Positions 12,160-24,900 of a stretch of 64,000 bases of DNA are shown here, in pieces. The notes beneath the pieces were generated by a model. It saw only the letters and a list, made by a program, of their open reading frames with translations. It was not told the DNA's origin and made no database searches. Every line of letters begins with the position of its first letter. Position 1 is the stretch's first letter. The stretch is from Montifringilla adamsi (Eukaryota > Chordata > Aves > Passeriformes > Passeridae). The stretch lies in NCBI GenBank assembly GCA_017590115.1, contig JAGGNK010012559.1, positions 3,517,236-3,581,235 of the forward strand. Reading direction: 5' to 3'. The position numbers and the translations under genes were made by a program.

Positions 12160-14400
12160 ATTCTGTGGCCACCTCACGCTGCTGGGCACAGTCCAGGCAG
12201 GCAATGTGGTGCTTTTTGGGGAACAGAAAGCCCCTCTGGGTCTGCTTGAGGAGGAGATTTGATGTTGTTATCCCAGTCTCTGAAGCCAAACAGTGCAAAG
12301 AAAAGGGAAAAAACCCTCGTTTTTCACTCAAGATGAAAGATGCATGAGCAGAACGAGCAGGGCTGCTCACCGAGGAGTCAGGGGCTTTGAAGGTGAGCTG
12401 AAAGCTCCCTACATAAATTGATAAACTGCCTCAGATCTGTGGTCAGGAGAGCACAGGCAGCCGGCTGCAAGCCTCGCTGTGCCTGGGGGTGCTTTGGCCT
12501 GACCCCCCAGCCCTGTGCCCTGGCTCATGTCAGCCCTGAACTGCCAGGTGGGTGCCTGAGATGCCCCCGGGGTCTCTCTGGTCCAAGATGTCCTTGCCAG
12601 TGTCCTCCCGCAGGTCACCCAGCTCCCAGGCACTGAAACAGGGGTCCCCAGGACCCCCCAAATCCCACTTCTCCCCCAGGGACAGGGGGAGAGCCTGGAT
12701 CAGCCTCTGCTCCCCAGGGACAGACCGCGGGGCTGGGTGGGCTCTGCAGCATCACCACCACCTCTGTGTGCCCTGAGGGAAGTTGCACGACAGAGGTTGT
12801 TTATTGCCTTTGAAAGGCAAGAATATGCTCCTCATCCATGTCACACTTCTAAAAATACCAGACGTGTTGCCCCGACTCTCCTCTCGTGCGCTAATGACAG
12901 CTGAGGAGCGACGTCTGTATCATAATGGATGAGAAACAAGTGCCTCTGTACCCGGGAGAAGGCTGATTATTTTACTGGCAAGATACATTAAAAAATGCCT
13001 TGTGACACAAAGTAACATTAATGTCAGCAAGCGGCAGCGCGGCGCCTCCGGGGAGCCCCGCTGCTGTCACCCTGATTAAATTAGCGCGTTCCCCGCATCC
13101 AGCCGCCCATCAATATTCATGTCGGGGTGTGCCCGAGCCAGGCTGCCGTGCCTGACAGCCCCGAGGAGGCGAAACAGCTCCGCCGCGGGATGCAGGAGCG
13201 GATCCAGGGGTGGTTGCCCTCCAGGCGGTGCCCGAGCATCCTCCTCTCCATCCCTGCGGTGCTGCATTTTAGTTAAATGGTATGCTCATTGGCCCAAGTC
13301 TCATTCCGCGCCCACTTTGAATCTCCCCCTTAAGCGGTGCGAGGGAGACCAGACTCCCTCTTAGCCCCTCTCTCCCCTAGGCTCTCCCTCGCCCCCTCCC
13401 TCCCCCTTCCCCCCTTCTCTCTCTGACACCATGTTGTTCCCGGGGGTGGGATCCCAAATAAACCCTCATCTAATTGGGGTGTCCCCCCGCCAAAACAAAC
13501 TGCTACACATCCCCAGGCCTCAAGAGGGGCAGGGATGTAGCCAGGGTGATGCCCTGGAGTGATGCTCCACAGGAAATCCCTGCTTGGTCCATGGGGTCTT
13601 CCCTCAGCAAAGAGAATTTTCAGAATGGAATTAATTTTGGAATGAGAACATGCCAGACCCCCTGGGTTTGGCTCAGTGTTTCCTGCTTTCAGAAGCCCCA
13701 GCCCGTGGGAATTGACAGCTCCTGGCTGGAATGCCCATGCCTGGAGCTGCTGCAAGGATCTCCTGCCTCTCCTCAGAAGGTAATTATGCCCTACTGGGCT
13801 CTGCAAAATTCATGGCTATAAATGTCTCCGCACGGGGAAGGTGCTGTAACTCATGAAGAATCAAATGCCAAAATGCTGCTGAGGAAAGGCCGGAAAGAGC
13901 TTTAATTGCCCCAATGAATCAGTGTCATCCCAGGCTTCCAAGGCATCACCGCTGCACATCAGCCCTGCTGGCAGCCTGGCCTGGGGATGTGTTTCCAGAA
14001 GTGCTGCCAAGCAGGCAGCTGTGGATCCTCCTGCCAGCTCCCACCCTTGTGAGTGCAGCCTCAGTCCTGTGCAGGGCCAGCCCTGGCTCCCAGTTTGCCC
14101 CCATAACCTCTCCTGGACGCAAGAGCAGGATCTCCTCATCTCCAGGAAGGAAAGCAGAGGATGAGCAGAGCCTGGGGAGCTGCAGGGACATCCCAGCACT
14201 GCCAGCTCCAACCTGGGATAACTCTTCCATAACTCTGCTGCTGCAGGGGGTGGTAACGAGTGAGAACAGGCTCAGGGCAGTTTAAGGAGCTGTGCAGGGG
14301 CTGCCCTGAGCTGAGCTCTCTGGAAAGTGCCAATCTGCTGGGTGAGGGAGCCTGGACTCGTTTTGTTCACATGGGAGCTGCCACCCACCTGAAGCATTGC
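12160..14400. other. Intergenic, no gene; one strong regulatory candidate
   Basis: No supported exon. The stretch at 12790-13330 differs from its surroundings in having AT-rich blocks, CpGs and few repeats. The rest is unremarkable GC-rich sequence with fortuitous short frames. Confidence 0.4.
12790..13330. promoter_or_regulatory. Candidate conserved noncoding element cluster
   Basis: About 540 bases of repeat-free sequence with low-degeneracy features: CTAAAAATACCAGACG, TATCATAATGGATGAG, CTGATTATTTTACTGG, AATATTCATG, CACCCTGATTAAATTAGCGC and GGTATGCTCATTGGCCC. Mixed AT-rich cores and retained CpGs suggest constraint, but this is inference. Confidence 0.35.
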
Positions 14401-14404
14401 CTGT

Positions 14405-14640
14405 AGGACCTCAGACAGGTTTGGGTTGGAAAGGGCTTTAAAACCAACCTCATTCCACCCCCTGCCATGGGCAGGGACACCTCCCACTATCCCAGAGTGC
14501 TCCAAGCCCTGTCCAGCCTGGCTTTGAGCAATGGGGCAGCCACAGCTTCTCTGGGCAACCTGTTCTAGAGCCACACCACCCTTCCAGGAAAGAATTTTTT
14601 CCCAATATCTGGTCTAAACCTGTTGTCCTTCAATTTAAAA
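14405..14640 (-). mobile_element. CR1 LINE 3' fragment
   Basis: Reverse-strand CR1: GGTTTGGGTTGGAAAGGGCT, CCATGGGCAGGGACACCTCC, CAAGCCCTGTCCAGCCTGGC and TTCTCTGGGCAACCTGTTC in the usual order. Confidence 0.92.
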
Positions 14641-15817
14641 CCATATTTTTGGTGACCCCAGCTCCACCCTCAGTTCAGGGCTGACTTGCCAAGGGATCCA
14701 AGCACTGGCACTGGCACTGCTCCTGCTGCCATTGCCACAGCTGGGGTCCTGTGGGCTCCCAGTGTGGTTAACAACTTTTTTAAAACTGAACTCCCTGGGA
14801 ACTTGTTATTCCAGAATTGCAGCCATTAAGGGCTTGTTAATATTTATGAAATAATTAATAGATGCACCTCTGTTCTTCAATAACTCATGTAAAGTTGTGC
14901 TGGGGAAGGTGGTACTGGGTGTTCTGCTCAGAGCAGCTCAGAACAGGAGGAGCCCTTAATTATGTATTAAACACACACAGATTTATTGCACAAAGTTATG
15001 AAAAACAAAGGCATTTAATTTTAGAAATAATGAGGCAAGTTCTGCTACCTGGAGAGCCGTGTTAATGAGGAAACTGGCTGTGGAGCTCTGCTCCAAGGAA
15101 AAACATTTCCAGGAGCCTGGCCCCGTTGTGGTGAGCTCGCTCTTTACGTGGGAGATCCAGGGCTCAGCAGGGCAGGGGTTGGGAGGGGCAGGCAGGGTCA
15201 CCCCAGTGCACACACACAATGTTTTCTGGGAGCTTTTCCAGTGCCAGCTCCTCTCCATGAGCACAAGATGTTCCTTTGCTCCAGGGACCCCTGTGCAGGT
15301 GCCCCCCACGCAGGCTGAGGGTCTCTGGAGTGGCACCGGAGGCCCTGGTGGCACACGCACAGACTGCTGCCCAAACCACGATCCGTATTTTCAATTTTCC
15401 AAAAGATTATATTTTCATCTTAAAACATGTTGTCTGCTGCTTTTTGACCTGAATAAAGTGGAAGGCAATAGAATCCAGATGAAATATATATCCACATTAA
15501 TCTTACACAGCCTGGCGCTGCTTCCAGGTGCTGCGGCAGGAGCAGATCCACTTACAATCAGGTGCCCACCTGGGTCTGAGTGATTCCCACTCTGATTTAA
15601 CAGGATTAAATGCTGCTGTGAAATGCAGCTGGTCCCAGTGTAGGGAGCACAGCTTCCCCCTGGGAGGGGGCTGGAAAAGCTCAGGGGGATGTTTTCCCTG
15701 AGCAACGTCCATGGCAGGGGAGGGGTGTGACCCTGTCACCTCCAGACATCAGAAGGTGACAGTGGGGTTGTCGTGGCAGCTCTGGTCCAGGCTGGGCCAT
15801 GCAGCTGCTGCCAGCTG

Positions 15818-16270
15818 GGCAGAATGGTGCTGTGCCCAGCAGGATTCTGTTCTGCCCAGCGGGGACACAGCCTCAAGCTGCACCAAGGGAAATTTAGGTT
15901 GGATATTAGGAAAAAGTTTTTCATGGGAAGAGAGATAAAATTCTGGAATGTTCTCCCCTGGGAGGTGGTGGAGTCACCATCCCTGGGTGTGTTTAACAAA
16001 GCCTGGATGTGGCACTGGGTGCCAGGGTTGAGTGGAGGTGTTGGGGCTGGGTTGGACTCGATGAGCTTGAAGGTCTCTTCCAACCCAGTGACTCTGGGAA
16101 TTCTGTGACTGATGTTGTGATGAGGGGATGGTGCTGTGCCCAGCAGGATGGTGCTGTGCTGGGCAGGATTCTGTTCTGGCCAGTGGGATGGTGCTGTGCT
16201 GAGGGGATGATGCTGCACTGAGCAGGATGGTGCTGTGCCCAGGGGGATGTCGCTGTGCTGAGCAGGATTA
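15818..16270 (+). repeat. Minisatellite interrupted by a CR1 insertion
   Basis: Units of GGATGGTGCTGTGCCCAGCA / GGATTCTGTTCTG occupy 15818-15870 and resume at about 16123-16270. The CR1 piece at 15870-16115 separates them. Confidence 0.85.
15870..16115 (+). mobile_element. CR1 LINE 3' fragment
   Basis: Contains CACCAAGGGAAATTTAGGTT, GGATATTAGGAAAAAGTTTT, GGTTGGACTCGATGAGCTTG and ends GAATTCTGTGACTG. This is the better preserved forward CR1 copy in the upstream region. Confidence 0.93.
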
Positions 16271-19200
16271 TGCCACCTCAGCATTTGGACAGGCACTTCC
16301 ACCTGGATTTTGGCAGCAGGGGAGGTTGCCGGGAGCCCACGGCAGGGGCCAACCCGCCCACCTCAGCCAGCAGAGAGCATTCATTTTGCTTTGTATCTCC
16401 TGTTTCCTCCTGCAATTTGCATTTCAAAGCCTCTCGTGTGCTGCCTGTGTCCCCAGACAGCCCTTGTGCAGCCACAGGAGCTCCAGGCCAAGGTGAGGGG
16501 CACTCACAACCTTCACAGACACAAATCCCTGCCAGGGACAGGCTGCATCCCCCAAGCCAGATCCCAGAGCCAGGCGTGGTGAGGCTCCAGCTGTAGCAGG
16601 AGAGTACTGGGGGAAGGACAGGGAGAAATTGGATTCAGAGGCAGCAAATGCAGCTCCCCAGAATGGATGTACATTTTCATTATACACTGAGTAATTGGTG
16701 GTAATACAAGAGATATGGGCAGTATCATTATAGACCAGGCTGTGCTGGAGATGGATTATCATCATCTGTCATTATCTGGGCTTCCTTGTGGCTGCTAAAA
16801 TTGTAGAACATGATTTTAATAACCCTAGAAGGCAAGAATCATTTTTCTTTTGTCACTTAACAACTTGGCCTCATTCACTGATACCTTTAAATAAGAAGGG
16901 GGGATTAATTTCTAGTGGGATAAATGCAGACCTGGTTGTTTCCTCCTCTCCTCATTTGCAAAGGGGCCCCCTTCCATGCCTGACAGCTTTCAAGGAAATT
17001 GCAGATAATGGGGACAGGATGTCAGCGTGGAACAGGGGGCACAGGATCACGCGGAGACAGGTGGTGGTGCTGACACAGTGCCAGCCTGGGGACCCTCGCC
17101 CTGTGCCCCCCAGGAAGGGCACTGATGGCACTGGGAACCAGAGCCTGAGGCTCAGGGAGTCTTGCCCAGGAGATCTGGGCAGTCTCAGAGTCATCAGGGT
17201 GGCACAGGCATCCCAACCTTCAGTCCCACCTCACAGGGCACAGACACGGAGCCAGGGGAGCTGTGTCACTCCTGACCCCCCTGGACACTGTCAGGCTCAT
17301 TTGGGGATATTTCATCTGTCACTCCTCTTGGCCATGGAAAAAGCCAGCAGCAGGAGAGGGACAAATCAAATTACAAGGCAGCTAATGAAAATAATGGGGA
17401 ATAAAGCACTTTTGGAGGCTGCTTGGTTGGATTCCTATTTCCCTGTGTCACTGGGTTCAAGCAGGGATGTTTATAACCTCACAAGGACATTTCATTGCTT
17501 TTGTGATTAGCTCAATTGAGCGTGGATTTTTTGCTCTCCCAGATCTCAGCCCCTGGAAGAGAAGAAGTGCCAGCTCCAAGTCACATTCCTGCCCCACAGC
17601 TCGAGCACCCAGAGTCCCCCTGTGCCTTCCAGGGGCCTGGCACTGGCAGCATGTCCCAGAGTGACATGGATGGGGAATGAAGGGGGTCTCCACAGCCCAG
17701 ATGGGGGGTTCATACAGCAGGAGCAATGGGGAAGCACTTGGGAGAGCTTTGCCCCTTTTCCATGCAATGCTCCAGCCATGAGCAGCTGTCAGTGCCTGCC
17801 TGGGCTGGCAGCCCCTACCTGCAACTATTGACTCTGAGTAAATAATCCCCAGGTATCCTTTTCCTTTTCTCCTGATAAAAGCTGGGTTTTTTTCTATTAT
17901 TGTCAGAGGTGTTTATTAGAGCAGAAAAATAATAGTGCTTTGCTTGCAGCCTGATTGCTGGGAAGTGACGGGAGTGGCCCCAACAGCTGGGATCAGAGTC
18001 AGACCTGCTGCCTGGCACCACGGGCACAGCCAGGTGAGGGGCTGTGCTGGGGGGAGAGAAGCCCCTGCCCAGGTGGTTTGATGGGAGGCAGCATCAAAGG
18101 GAAATTTCTTTTCAGCAACAGCAGAAGGAGGAGATGCTTCACAAGTCTGAGCTCTGGAGTGACTCAGCAGAAAAGAGCAGGAATTTCCAGGAATATGAGG
18201 GGTGAGAGGCTGGTGCAGGGTCAGCCAAAGCTCTTGGGGAGGTTTCTCTGCCACAGACACTTGTGCAACAGAGGCAGGAATCTAAGGACAGGCAAGTTCT
18301 AGGTGATCCCATGGAGGATCTCTCCCTCTTGCCCATCCACCCTGTCAAACCACTCTGCCCAGCTGGAGCTGCAGCCCCTTGGCACCACTTTGGCATCTCG
18401 CAGAGCAGAGATGAATAATGGCAGCACATCCCACCCCTCCTCCCCTCCCCATGCCCATCAGGGCCTCCCCGAATCTGCCACACAGAAATTAATCCTCCTG
18501 CCTCATTAATTGCAGGAATGTGCCGGGAGCTGTTCAAGGTCAGCCTCCAGGACCCCTGCCATCAATCCTCTCCAAATTGCCTCACTGGGGAGGAGCTGGC
18601 AGTGGCACAGCAGGGACAGGCACTGGGGACATCTCTGGTGTTTGGGTGACCAGAGCCTGCAGACAGAGGAGGGTCCTGCATGGGTGTCCCAGGAGTGGCT
18701 CCATGCTGGCAGGCTGCCCATGTCCCCCTGTCCCCTGGTGATGCCATTTGGAGCCAAGGATCCTCTCCTGACCATCTCTGCCCACTTGATGGGGAGCCCT
18801 CTGCTCCCTCCTCATTGCTGATGGCTGAGCAAGGGGGTAGTCTGAACTAATTGCATTGGGCACCAATTAACCAGCTCTCCTCACCCATTAGAGACTGCAG
18901 AAGATTTTGCACTTAGATCTTGCATCTTACATGACTGGCAATATTCTGGCTTTTTAGGGAATGAAAAGAAGAAAGGGAAAATCCCTTTAGGGGAGCTGGG
19001 CTTTGCTGCCTGCGGAGCTGCTACACACCAGGAATGTACTTTATTCTGTTTAAGAGCAATGATCCACCCAGCAGGGATGGAATCAGAGGCACTGGGAACA
19101 GAGAGGTTGCTGAGAGCTCCCAAGCACCGAATGTGGGGCTGCTGCCTGTGGACTGGAACCAGAGCTGCCCACAGGGTCTGGCCATGCCCAAGGGCTGCTG

Positions 19201-20959
19201 CCCAATGCCTTTGGACCCCATCCCACACACTGCAACCAGGAAAAACCCCGCAGCTCCTTCCCCTTTCCACCTTCCCCCTTGCCTGATGGCCTCAGGCTTG
19301 GGAGGCTCCTGTGTCACAGACCGGGAGCCACGGCCCCACCACTCACCCCAAAACTGCTTTGTGAGCATCCACCCTCCCTCCAAGCTGTGCTCGCCCTGCT
19401 GTCCTGCACCATGGCCTGTGTCACCTGCACCGTGGGACCCTCGGGTACCCAGCTGGCTCTCACAGCCTGGCACCCCCCTCCCCACACATCCTCCTGCCCC
19501 AGCCCCTCTGCCAGGCTGGCGGGGACACACTGCTCAGGATCCCTGCAGGGGTGGCACCCTGCACCCTGCCTCGTATTCCTGTCCCATGGCAGGGACGGGA
19601 TCTGGGAGCTTGTGAGCGTGACTCAGAGCCGAAGGGGAACCGAGAGCGCTGACAGGGGGCACGTCTGCTCCATCCCAGCTCTGGGGCGGCTCTCCCGGCA
19701 GATTGGCACTCTCGGAGCCGCCTGGGACGAGCCTTTCCCAGCAGAGCAGGGCGAGGCGAGCCCGAGGACAGGCGTGCGCTGGTGAGGGATGCGAAGTCCC
19801 CTCCCCAGCCCCGACCCCAGCCTGCGGCGGGGCCCCACCGGCGGCGGGCGCTTGCCGGTGTCCAGCTGGGTGTTTGCAGCGCTGCGCCCTCGGTTCCCAC
19901 GGAGATGCCCAGGTCGCCATGGCTACCCACGGATTTTCCTGCTCGGCTGGTAAACAGCCCGCACGGCACCGGCTTCCGTCCCGAAGAGCTGGGGGTTGCT
20001 ACACCCCAGGGAAATGTTGCGAGGGCAGCTCCCCAGGCCCAGGCAGGCAGTGGGCATCGGCCCCGTGCCCCAGCCCAGGCTGCTAAGCCCTCACCACACC
20101 CCTGCCAGCAGCCTGACCCGTTCCGAGCAGGGCAGATTTGGGGGAAAGTGCCTTTACTTGCACTGTCGGGCTTGTGAGGTCAGTGGTGAGAGGCCCAAGC
20201 CATCCCCTCCAGCTCTGCAAGAGGCAAAGCCAGATCTCCCAGGCTGCTCTCCCACCACACCCTGCTCCCAGGGGGCTGCTCTGGTCCCCCAGTTTTGGCA
20301 GTGTGGGGCTACGGGAGCCCGGAGCGCGGAGATGAAACCCCGCCCCAAGGCAGAGTAAACAGCTCTTTGCACAACAGCCGCCGTGGTTGCGAAGGCTGTG
20401 AGTGTGGGAGGGTTGAGCAAACCTCTGTTTACCCCCATGCCAGCCCCGTCCCACCAGACACGGGATTCGCTGCCGGCGCTGTGTGCCAGCCTGGCACGGG
20501 TGGGCACAGCAGCTCGGCACGGCCCCAGGCAAGGAGCTGTGAAATAACACGGGTTAATGGTCAGCACTGGGAGATACTGGTGGGAACATCATGTCACGGG
20601 TTGTCCTCGGGCACCTTGTGGGCTGCTGACCCTGGGGCAAGCTGGACTGTGTGGACGTGGACACAGACACGAGTGTGGGGGTGTGAGCTGCTCCCAGACA
20701 GCATCACACAGCTGGGTTTGCCTCCTGCCCCTTGAGTTGCTCATTCCTTGGCCCATGGCCTGCTGCCACTTTCCCCAGCGTCCCTCTGCCTGTCCCCCAG
20801 CCCAGCCCGGTGGCCCCAGGGCAGTTGCAGTGAGGAGCTGTCTGTGCCCGGCTGTGCCAGGTCTGGCCCTGGCGGGCAGGGTGAGGCCGGGCGCTGCTCG
20901 GGGTGCCCACGCCCCCTGGGCTTTCCTGCCTGCAGCCAGCAAGGAGGGGGTCGCAGACT

Positions 20960-21040
20960 TCAGGGAAGTGTTTTGCAATCACCTTCTTCAGAGCGTCGCA
21001 GCAACTAACGGCCCTGGTTTTGAGGAACTAACGGGGAAAG
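20960..21040 (+). promoter_or_regulatory. Candidate myeloid enhancer about 1 kb upstream of CSF3R
   Basis: Within 75 bases there is an ETS-type GGAAGTG (20964-20970), a C/EBP-type TTGCAATC (20973-20980), two MYB-type TAACGG sites (21006-21011 and 21029-21034) and a PU.1-type GAGGAA (21022-21027). ETS/PU.1, C/EBP and MYB together are the usual myeloid combination, and the nearest gene is a myeloid receptor. Function is inferred. Confidence 0.35.
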
Positions 21041-21539
21041 CAGCATGTTAGCAAACACTCCGAGCACGGCCAGCCGCCGGCTGCCGCAGCCCCGCGCTCG
21101 GAGCGGGCGGTGAACGCTGCCGGGCACACCGGACACAGGACAGGCAGGGATGGAGCCGAGGTAGGGATGGAGGTGGGGTAGGGGTGGGTGCCACTCAGGT
21201 CCCCCTGAGCAGCACCTGGTCTGCGGCTGCTGTGCCAGTCCCCTGCCTGGGACAGCCACACGTGCCAGGGGTGCCGCTGTCCCACTCCCACACTCGAGTG
21301 CTTTGTCTCCCTCTGGATGTTGGCTTGGGGGTGAGGAGCTGTGGGCACCCGGAGCTGGACACAGCGTGGGCAGCCCCTCCTGAGACACGAACGTGGCTGG
21401 GACCCATCCGGGGCAGAGGATCCGGGCAGGGGCAGAGGCAGCCACCGCTGCCAGGGCCATTCCCAGCAGCAGGCAGGGGACAGCCGGGAGGGGCGTGGGC
21501 AGGACCCCGCAGCCCCGGCCAGTCCCGCTCTGCTGCTGT

Positions 21540-21979
21540 CGGTCATTCGCTTCCCTCTCTCAGTTTATCGCCCTCCGCCGCCCTCACCCGCCCTCAAACC
21601 GCAAATCTCTGCCCGGCAGCGGCTGGAGATAGTGGAGATAAAATCATCCCGTGCCTGCGGCCGGGCACAGGGCGCTGTGCCCGGGATGGGGCGCGGGGCC
21701 GGGACGGTGGCGGCGGTGCGGGGGGACCCGCGTCCCGGGGTCTCTCCGCCGCGCTTCCCACTCCAGCGGCTGTGGCGGCGCGGGCGGCGAGCCGGGGGCG
21801 GAGGTGTCAGAAGGGCTGCGGGAAGGGCTGACGCTGACAGCGAAAGGACATTCTGCTCCAGCAAGAGCCGCTGACAATGGAGCCCGGCTCCTTCAGCCCA
21901 CCTCGTCCCCAGCCCTTGCCGACCCTCAGGACAAGCCGCTTTCTCCGTTCCAGGTGATGCCAAAGCCACGGAGGAGACC
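21540..21979 (+). promoter_or_regulatory. CSF3R: Probable CSF3R promoter and 5'UTR region
   Basis: GC- and CpG-rich sequence directly upstream of the first coding exon. A pyrimidine-rich 3' splice site ends at 21955, 24 bases before the ATG, so a noncoding upstream exon is likely. I could not identify its donor with confidence. No TATA box is obvious. A GATA core lies near 21632. The assignment rests on position and composition only. Confidence 0.4.
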
Positions 21980-24900
21980 ATGGCCAGGCGCGGTGCTGGG
22001 ACACCCTTCCTGCGGCAGCTCTCCCTGCTCCTGCTCCTCCACCTGGGCGGTGAGTGCGGGGTCCGTCCTGTCCTGTCCCACAGCCACACCATCCCCGGCA
22101 GCCTGTGCCCTGGCCGGGGCCCCGGGGCGGGCAGGAACGGCAGGCACGGGCAGGATGGGGCCTGGCACGTGCCCGTGCCTTGCCCAACGCTCGGCTCTTC
22201 CTCTCCAGAGTGGGGGGCCCATCTAAGGGAAGAGGCTCGTCCCTATGTCCTGCCTGGGCGCTGAGGAGCTCAGATGGCTTTGTCACAGCAGTGCCCAGGA
22301 TGTGACATGTTTTTCTTGCCCACAGGGACACTGGGCTGCGCCTCGGTGACTGTGAGCCCCCCCATTGTGCCCCTGGGCTCGGCTGTCAGGGCATCCTGCA
22401 CCATCCAGAGAGAGCTCTGCCACGGCTTGGAGCAGGGGAGGGTCCGGATCAGCTGGATGCTGGACAACAAGCTCATGGCTGGGAGCCAGCGCCAGGGTCC
22501 AGGGGGCACAGAGGTGTCCAACCTCACCCTGCCCCGCTTCAACCACACTCAGGCCAGGCTGTTCTGCTGTGTGGAGTGGAATGGGACCAGGCAACGTGTT
22601 GGCATGGCCGAGATCAGGGCGGGCTGTAAGTCTACTGCCACTACAGATCACCCTCCTTCCCAGCAGGGACGGGCACTTGCTTAGGCTCTTTCTCCCCCAG
22701 ACCCTCCTGCAAAGCCTCTCAACCTCAGCTGCGTCCTGAACCTCGGTGACTATGGGCTGACGTGCCAATGGCAGCAGGGAACCAACAGCCACCTCCCCAC
22801 CAGCGTCGTGCTGAAATGCACGGGGTAAGTCCTGGGACCATTGTGCCCTGCCAAACCCCACAGCAAGGACCCTGAGCCCGCTGCCCTGTCTGCTGCAGGA
22901 GCAGAGCCCAGGCAGTGACGGGCTGCACCCCGCGAGGAGGGCACAGCCACTGCACGGTGCCACGCCGGCTGCTCCAGCTGTACCGGCAAATGGAGATCTG
23001 GGTGTCTGCCACCAACGCCCTGGGCACGGCCGAGTCCGAGCACCTCTACATCGACCCCATGGACGTGGGTGAGTGACGGCGCACAGGGCAGGGGCCGGGG
23101 AAGCTCATCAGCCATGACAGGGGCATTAAAGTGACATTAAAGCACGTGGGGCCTTGAGGTGCCGCTTCAGGGGCAGGTTCTGTGATGAATGTCCTGCCGG
23201 GATGAATCGGTGCCAGCGCCGCGCTGCAGAGCGAGCAGCACACACGGCGGGTTATGAGCTGCCAGTTGACCTGCTGCACTCCACAGCTCCTGCAGCAATT
23301 GATTACCCATTTATTCAGCAGCTCTATTAATAATGGATCCCGTGCCTATAAACTATTTATAAAAGGAGCCTTCCCAGATGGAGAGGCTTATCCGCCCTGA
23401 TCTGGGGCTGGGGAAGGGCTGCCCAGGAACCAGCTGAGCTCTCCCATGGCTGTGCCACTCTCTCACCCCCGAGCAGACCCAAATGTGGGGTGTCCCAGGC
23501 ACCAGGCCCCATGGAATCTGTTTTCTCTGCACAGGCATTAATGCAGAGCTGTGCTAGTGTTGCATTACTCCATCCCAAGGAGGGCCACACACTGGCTCCT
23601 GTCCCTTGCCACCAGCCATTCTCCTAAATGTTTTGGGGTGGTTTCCCCCATTTCTTGCTGCAGCACCCTGGCTGCAGCTCCTGGCATTAGCAACAGGCAC
23701 ATGTGAGGTCGTGGCTCTGAGCCCTGCCCACCACACACCTCTCAACTCTCCCCTGCCCTTCCTACAGCCAAGCTGGACCCCCCAACCCTGCAGAGCATCC
23801 AGTCCATCCCCTTCCAGACCGACTGCATTGCCCTGTCCTGGGATGTGGCATGGGGCACAGAGCACATGGAGCTGCAGTGTGAGCTGCGCTACCGGGCACC
23901 CGAGGACCCTGCCTGGGCCCTGGTGAGTGCTGCTGGGGCAGGGGGACCGGGCAGGAGCCAGGACCCTCCCTCTGCTCCAAGCAGTGGGAGAGGAAGGGTC
24001 CCTATGTAGTGGGACAGCAAAGTGTCCCCCGAGCCCACAGCAGGGCCAGCCCTGCCCGGGGCAGGAGCCAGCACAGCCCTCGTTTGGCTGCCACCAGGTC
24101 ACGGGCATCATCGGGCAGGCCGGCACCGCGCAGCGCTGCGGCTTCCTCTTCGGCATGCAGTACCGCTTCCAGATGCGCTGCCGGCGGAGCTCAGCCTCGC
24201 CACTGGCCTCCTGGAGCGAGTGGAGCCCCAGCAGGAACTACACCACCCACGAGAAAGGTGAGTGTGAGGCACCCGGGGGGTGCCCTCTGCCCAAGGAGGC
24301 GGCACAGCACTGGGGACACACGGCACAGCACTGGGGACACATGGCATGGTGCTGGGGACACATGGCATGGTGCTGGAGACACATGGTACAGTGCTGGGGA
24401 CACAGGGAACAATGCTGAGGACGCAGAGCACAGCACTCGGGGCATAGGGCACAGTGCTGGGGACACAGGGCACAGTGCTGGGGACACAGGGCATAGCGCT
24501 GGGGACACACGGCACAGCACTGGGGACACAGGGCACAGTGCTGGGAGCAGAGCCACATGGGCCCCTCTCAGTTTCTCCCGTTCCCCTCCTGTTGCAGCCC
24601 CCACAGGGAAGCTGGACGCGTGGTGGGGGGCTCAGCCGGCCGGGGCCGGGGGGCGGCTGGAGGTGCAGCTGTGCTGGAAGGTGAGCAGGGGGGCGGGGGG
24701 CACTGCCTGAGATCCCCGCAGGGACTGACACCCACCCGCGCTGCCCACACCCAGGCCCCACGGCAGCGGGAGGCCAACGGGCGAGTGCTGGGCTACCGCG
24801 TCACCCTGAGCCCCCGGAGGAGGGGCAGGGACCCCCCCACCATCTGCAACACCACCCACACCCAGTGCAACTTCTCGGTGCCCGCGGCGACCAGGAGGGT

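Larger units (their letters stand above)
14641..21500. other. Intergenic upstream of CSF3R, no gene
   Basis: Apart from the CR1 and its surrounding minisatellite (15818-16270), no exon is supported. AT-rich islands at 14760-15060, 15395-15510 and 16640-16860 are possible regulatory elements. From about 19,000 the sequence becomes GC-rich, and many long frames on both strands are fortuitous. Confidence 0.45.
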
